DNA of 64,000 nucleotides from Lycorma delicatula. Its lineage: Eukaryota; Arthropoda; Insecta; Hemiptera; Fulgoridae. Positions within the stretch are counted from its first letter, which is position 1; each line of letters begins with the position of its first letter. The notes beneath the pieces were generated by a model. It was not told where the DNA came from. It did not search any database and was given only the letters and a program-made list of their open reading frames with translations. Below are positions 60,285-64,000 of this stretch, piece by piece. A program made the translations under genes and the position numbers. The DNA is taken from assembly GCF_047948215.1 (NCBI RefSeq), contig NC_134458.1:89421260-89485259 (forward strand), read 5' to 3'.

Positions 60285-61318
60285 TATATACGGAGACCAA
60301 AATAAATGTGGTAGAAGTACTGCCCAAGAATTTAATGAACGGCATCCTAATAAAAATGTTTCACACTCGTACACTGTAAAATTTGTAAAAAAAAATCCAA
60401 GAAACGGGACGAATAAAAAACGTGAAGGGCAAAAGGTTTTAGAAGAATTAACTTAAGTTGAAATCTTGGGAAATGTAGTAGCAAATCCTCAGAGTTCAAT
60501 TCGTAAAATATCCTTTGAAACTTGGGTTTCGTGTAGTTCTGTTTTCACTATATTAAAATTGAATAAATTTTTTCTGTATCAAATTTAACTGCATCAAAAA
60601 CTGAATGAGGATGATGCTGACAGAAGGATTGAATTCTGTGAAGAAATGATTCAATTAAAATCATTGTTTATGAAACAATGTTTATCCAATGCCAATCCAA
60701 TGTTTATGAAACATTTTGTTTTTCTGACGAATTCACCTTTTTTCTAAATGGCTTTGTTAACAAACATAACTGCCTGATACTGGAGAGATGTAAATACTCC
60801 TGTTTTTAATGTTGGAAAGACGCAGCATCCTGAAAAAGTATATGTGTGAGCTAGGATTTACGGTGATAACATAATCTGTCTAGTATTTATCGATGGCAAT
60901 TTGACAGGTGAAATTATTTGCAGTTGCCGGATGAAGTTATTCACCCACTAATATTCCATGCCTTAGAAAAAGTTATATGACAATGGAAACTTGTTACTTA
61001 ACGAAGACATGCTTCACTTTCAGCAAGAAGCTACCCTAACTATTCGTAACTGTTCATTTAGTCTGTTCACCTGCTCACTGTTCACTTCCAGTTCGAAAAT
61101 GGTTGGACGGAACCTTTCCTGGGCATTGGATAGGTAAAAGAGGAACAGTTGATTGGCTGGCAAGATCTGCTGATCTTAAACCACTGGACCTATCTTTGTG
61201 GGGTTCTTTAAAATCAATAATTTATAAAGAAATTCGTGCTATTATACACGAGATGAAAAATAAATTTGTAAGAGCACGTAGGGATGTAACTAAAGAAACT
61301 TCGGTACCTATGTATTAA
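60285..61318 (+). pseudogene. Mariner-like (DUF4817-type) transposase between the long inverted repeats
   Basis: The frame opens near 60285 with FIYGDQNKCGRSTAQEFNER, then NKNVSHSYTVKFVKK (helix-turn-helix region). VANPQSSIRKISFET and HQKLNEDDADRRIEFCEEM follow. The first catalytic region is damaged (FLTNSPFF for FSDExTFFL) and is followed by GFVNKHN in another frame. NEDMLHFQQEATL near 61000 has Glu in place of the second Asp. The third-residue region reads DLKPLDLSLWGSL near 61175. It ends in the foldback insertion. It has many stops. It is close to, but not the same as, the transposase at 62513-63391. Confidence 0.75.
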
Positions 61319-61639
61319 CGCCACCGCAGCAGAAGTTGCGCTAATGCGCCAATAAAGAGCAATCTACATAGAATAAAAGTTTACATAGTGATACAAATAA
61401 CAGATGAACACAATGAAAATCGAAAAAAAATTAGATCATAGTGAAACATATTTAAAGATATAAACATGAAAATATAATCTAACCAAACTTAACCTACGCT
61501 TGCTAACCTTGACTAATCAACAGTAATGTTTTGATTAAGTAATAAATAACTTAAATAATCCAAACATTACTGTTGATTAATCAAGGTTAGCGAGCGTAGG
61601 TTAAGTTTGGTTAGATAATAAGCTGTAGCTGCGGTGGCG
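61319..61639. repeat. 321-bp foldback (MITE-like) insertion
   Basis: The ends CGCCACCGCAGC (61319-61330) and GCTGCGGTGGCG (61628-61639) are perfect 12-bp inverted repeats flanked by TTAA on both sides. Inside, 61478-61530 and 61562-61614 form arms of about 53 bp that are nearly perfect (CTAACCAAACTTAACCTACG with CGTAGGTTAAGTTTGGTTAG at the outer ends), separated by 31 bp. Similarity between the flanks outside TTAA (AAACTTCGGTACC against AAGTTTCGATACT) could mean the true ends lie about 22 bp further out. It is non-coding. Confidence 0.75.
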
Positions 61640-61901
61640 TTAATATGTAAGTATCGAAACTTCAATAAAAGTAAGATTCGAATTTCAACAAAGACTTTAT
61701 TATTGTTTACAGTAAAATGAGAATCATTTTGAACAAATGATTTACAAATTGATACTTTTATTTAATTTAGGTAAAAAATTTATAATTTCTTAAGGACTCT
61801 TATTGTTAAAAACCTTCGTAACAAAATTAACTAATAATGATTTAAGCTTTATTTTTTTATTAACAATTATCCATTAATGAATTAGTTTTTATTTAATCAT
61901 T

Positions 61902-62510
61902 AAGTTTATCTGGTAATACATTTTTCAACATTTTACCAGCAAAGAAGTAGGTGCCTTATTATTGATTTTTTGTATGTTTAACTGATGTTATAATGTTGTG
62001 TTTACTGGTACGTTTTTCAATGCTGGAGAAACTTAAAACCCATAATTTTAATAAGAACGGACGACTTCAGACCTAATGCTTTGGGTCAGCAACACTGTCT
62101 CCCAACATAACCTAAAAAAATAATACATTTTTAATCATAACTTCAATACCAGTGAACCAATTTTTATTTTATTTGTACCAAATTACTTGTCATTCAAAGG
62201 GTCTTCCAATGAGGTGTCACAAGCTATATCACATCATTTAAAAAAAAAAAAAGTTTTCAACCTTTGAAAATTTAGAAAACACTTAAGGACGAAATTTTTG
62301 TGTTTGTAATTTAAAAAAATAATTTTCACAGTTTTAATCCACAGATTATAATTTAATCCACAGATTAAATAGTTTAAGATGTAATATCACACAATTTTGT
62401 ACTTATTTTTGTTGGACTGAAATTTAAAAAAAGTACTATCCCAAATGGTTTTTTGCACCTACGAAGTGAAGAGGTGGGCGGATTTTAACTTTCTTTTCCC
62501 TAAAATTCAT
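61902..62510 (-). repeat. Right arm of the long inverted repeat
   Basis: Reverse-complement partner of 59383-59979. Its outer end coincides with the start of another transposase remnant. Confidence 0.8.
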
Positions 62511-62512
62511 TG

Positions 62513-63391
62513 CCAGAGACAGGTCTGGAGACCTGGCAGGCCATTCTACACTCCTCTCTACAACTTATCCATCAATTTGGAAATTGTTTATTTAAAATGT
62601 GCTGTGCCTTTAGATAATAATGAGATACTGCCCCGTCTTGCTGAGACCTTACGTCATTATTTTTTCATTAATTCTTGTCAATAATTCCCAGGATATTTGG
62701 TAAAATTCAATTGGCTAACAAGTTACAATAACTATCTTCTGTAAGATTGTTATCTAAAATAAAAAGCCCTGCAATACAATGACCAACGATTGCCTCACGA
62801 ACATTCACTTTCTGAGGGTACTATGTATGAGCTTCCACATCCATCTGGGATTATTATCACTCCAATATCAACAGTTTTCCTTATTCACGTGGCCATTTAA
62901 CATAAAAGTCAATTCATCAGTAAATATTACTGAATTAGGAAAATTTGCGTCTATGTCTAATTTTTGCATTGTAATATCACAATATTCAACTCGGCAGTCA
63001 AAATCATCTTCCGAATTTTCTTGCACAAGCTGTAGCTTATAAGGGTGAAATTTATTTGTTTTAAGAATTTTTTGAACTGAAAAATAGCTGATGGCATGTT
63101 GGACAACAGCTTTCTGAATCGATGAATGAGGGTCTTCAACAAAGGTCTGCAATACATCTAATGACCTTGCATCAGTTGTGACAGTTCTTGGTCTACCGGT
63201 GCAAGGACGATTTTTTACAGTACTGGTTTCCTCATATTGCTGTACTTGATCACAGTCGATTTACTTATCAGTTCTCTGTTTGGAAATCTATTGTTAAATA
63301 AAACACAATCCTCTTGTAAAGGCTGAAGTCTGTCACCGTACCCGTACATCATCAACAGAATTATTCTTTCAGTTTCACTTAAAGATGGCAT
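62513..63391 (-). pseudogene. Mariner-like (DUF4817-type) transposase, decayed, C-terminus lost
   Basis: Start ATG at 63391: MPSLSETERIILLMMYGYGD, then LFNNRFPNRELISKSTVIKY. After a shift a GRPR-type hook is readable, then LQTFVEDPHSSIQKAV (63152 frame). SYFSVQKILKTNKFHPYKLQ follows, then FPNSVIFTDELTFMLNGHVN with the first catalytic Asp near 62920. The second catalytic region is not readable. EWPARSPDLS-like residues near 62535 mark the third. The remnant ends where the inverted-repeat arm begins (62510), so the two are probably adjacent insertions or one truncated by the other. Confidence 0.75.
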
Positions 63392-64000
63392 TGTAATTTG
63401 AAGATTTAATATTAAATAAAACTAAATAAATGAACGAGGAAAATAAAAATAAAACTTTTACCAAAAGACAAATTTGAACCACCTGGCCTACAACTTAATT
63501 TTTACTAGCACTATCAAATTTTACCATTACGAGTATTTTGAAGCAAAAAGGTGAAATAAGGAGTTAATATGTTGCATTGTAAATTAACAGCTGATTTACT
63601 CAACTAAATCAATACACTTAAGTATTTCCAGCTGATTTGTTTCATTTATTTTAGATTTGTTAATTTTATTTAGAAAATAATATCAGTTAATACAGCCGTT
63701 TAATTTGTTGTGTTGTTAATTTGTAGTTATTGTTTATTATTATCAATGTTATAGCACTGTTTAAAGTTTATTATTGTATGCATTATGAATATAAAATAAA
63801 ATAAAACTGTCCATGCAGTGAGTTTTACCTCATTTTATTGTTAACATGATTTTCCTGTCATTGCAACTTTGAATGCTTATAACTCAATAATGAAGGCATT
63901 AAGAGAAAAATGGGTTTCACCTTTGTTTTCCTTATAAAATTTAAAATCGAAATCATACGTCCACCTTTAAGAGAATTAAATTTGATTCAATATGACGGAT
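63392..64000. other. AT-rich sequence to the window end
   Basis: No recognisable feature; possibly the outer flank of the preceding transposon. Confidence 0.4.

Larger units (their letters stand above)
59383..62510. mobile_element. DNA transposon with about 600-bp inverted repeats
   Basis: 59383-59979 is an inverted copy of 61902-62510, about 85-90% identical by eye. Shared landmarks include ATGAATTTTGGGGAAAA, CCAACAAAAAT, the GCATTAGGTCTGAAGTCGTCC block, ACATTATAACATCAG and CTTCTTTGCTG. Between the arms is a mariner-like transposase remnant and a foldback element. The whole is 3.1 kb. Tc1/mariner terminal repeats are usually 20-250 bp, so arms of this length are unusual. I did not find a flanking TA pair, so the exact ends are open. 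Confidence 0.7.

Overview
The window is nuclear DNA from an animal, most likely an insect and possibly a hemipteroid. It is AT-rich and gene-poor, with large introns and GT...AG splice sites. It carries insect-type R1, RTE and jockey/CR1 LINEs, tRNA-derived SINEs and many IS630/Tc1/mariner transposons. The order-level guess rests on repeat flavour only. There is no operon, rRNA gene, true tRNA gene or CRISPR array. Most of the recognisable content is transposable elements, nearly all broken and several nested in one another.

Host-gene evidence is sparse and all on the + strand. (1) Three exons at 4298-4445, 7647-7808 and 12038-12465 join in phase into a 245-residue protein that I cannot assign to a family. 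(2) The exon at 31121-31189 reads as the N-terminus of amphiphysin (BAR-domain protein), just downstream of a CpG-rich stretch; the rest of that gene is not visible here. (3) Three phase-0 exons at 40772-40816, 42245-42340 and 45212-45331 may form one unrecognised gene. (4) The exon at 56019-56237 starts with ATG, has a hydrophobic N-terminus and ends in a strong splice donor.

Layout. 1-3600: R1-clade LINE fragment, then a jockey/CR1-like LINE fragment. 4298-12560: the three-exon gene, with a SINE, repeats and a mariner-like fragment in its introns. 15100-19300: SINE, RTE, R1 and Helitron-like debris. 21750-26030: decayed LINE containing a SINE, then a Tc1 element with another repeat inside it. 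27370-30750: a mariner-like element with both ends intact, between two copies of a PIF1-helicase remnant. 30860-31190: amphiphysin promoter region and first exon. 34310-39740: an almost full-length R1-clade element inside a mariner remnant, flanked by an 8-bp duplication. 40770-45330: the orphan exons around a heavily decayed multicopy gene. 46420-50720: an RTE element whose reverse transcriptase is split by a SINE with a perfect 17-bp target-site duplication, then a second SINE of the same family. 53050-54160, 57095-58530, 59380-62510 and 62513-63391: four more transposons or remnants. These include a transposase whose last two catalytic residues are 82 residues apart, and an element with roughly 600-bp inverted repeats and a foldback insertion.

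The items most worth following up are the unassigned three-exon gene, the orphan 40-45 kb exons, the DD82E-type transposase, the long-inverted-repeat element and the two SINE families that share a 3' tail.
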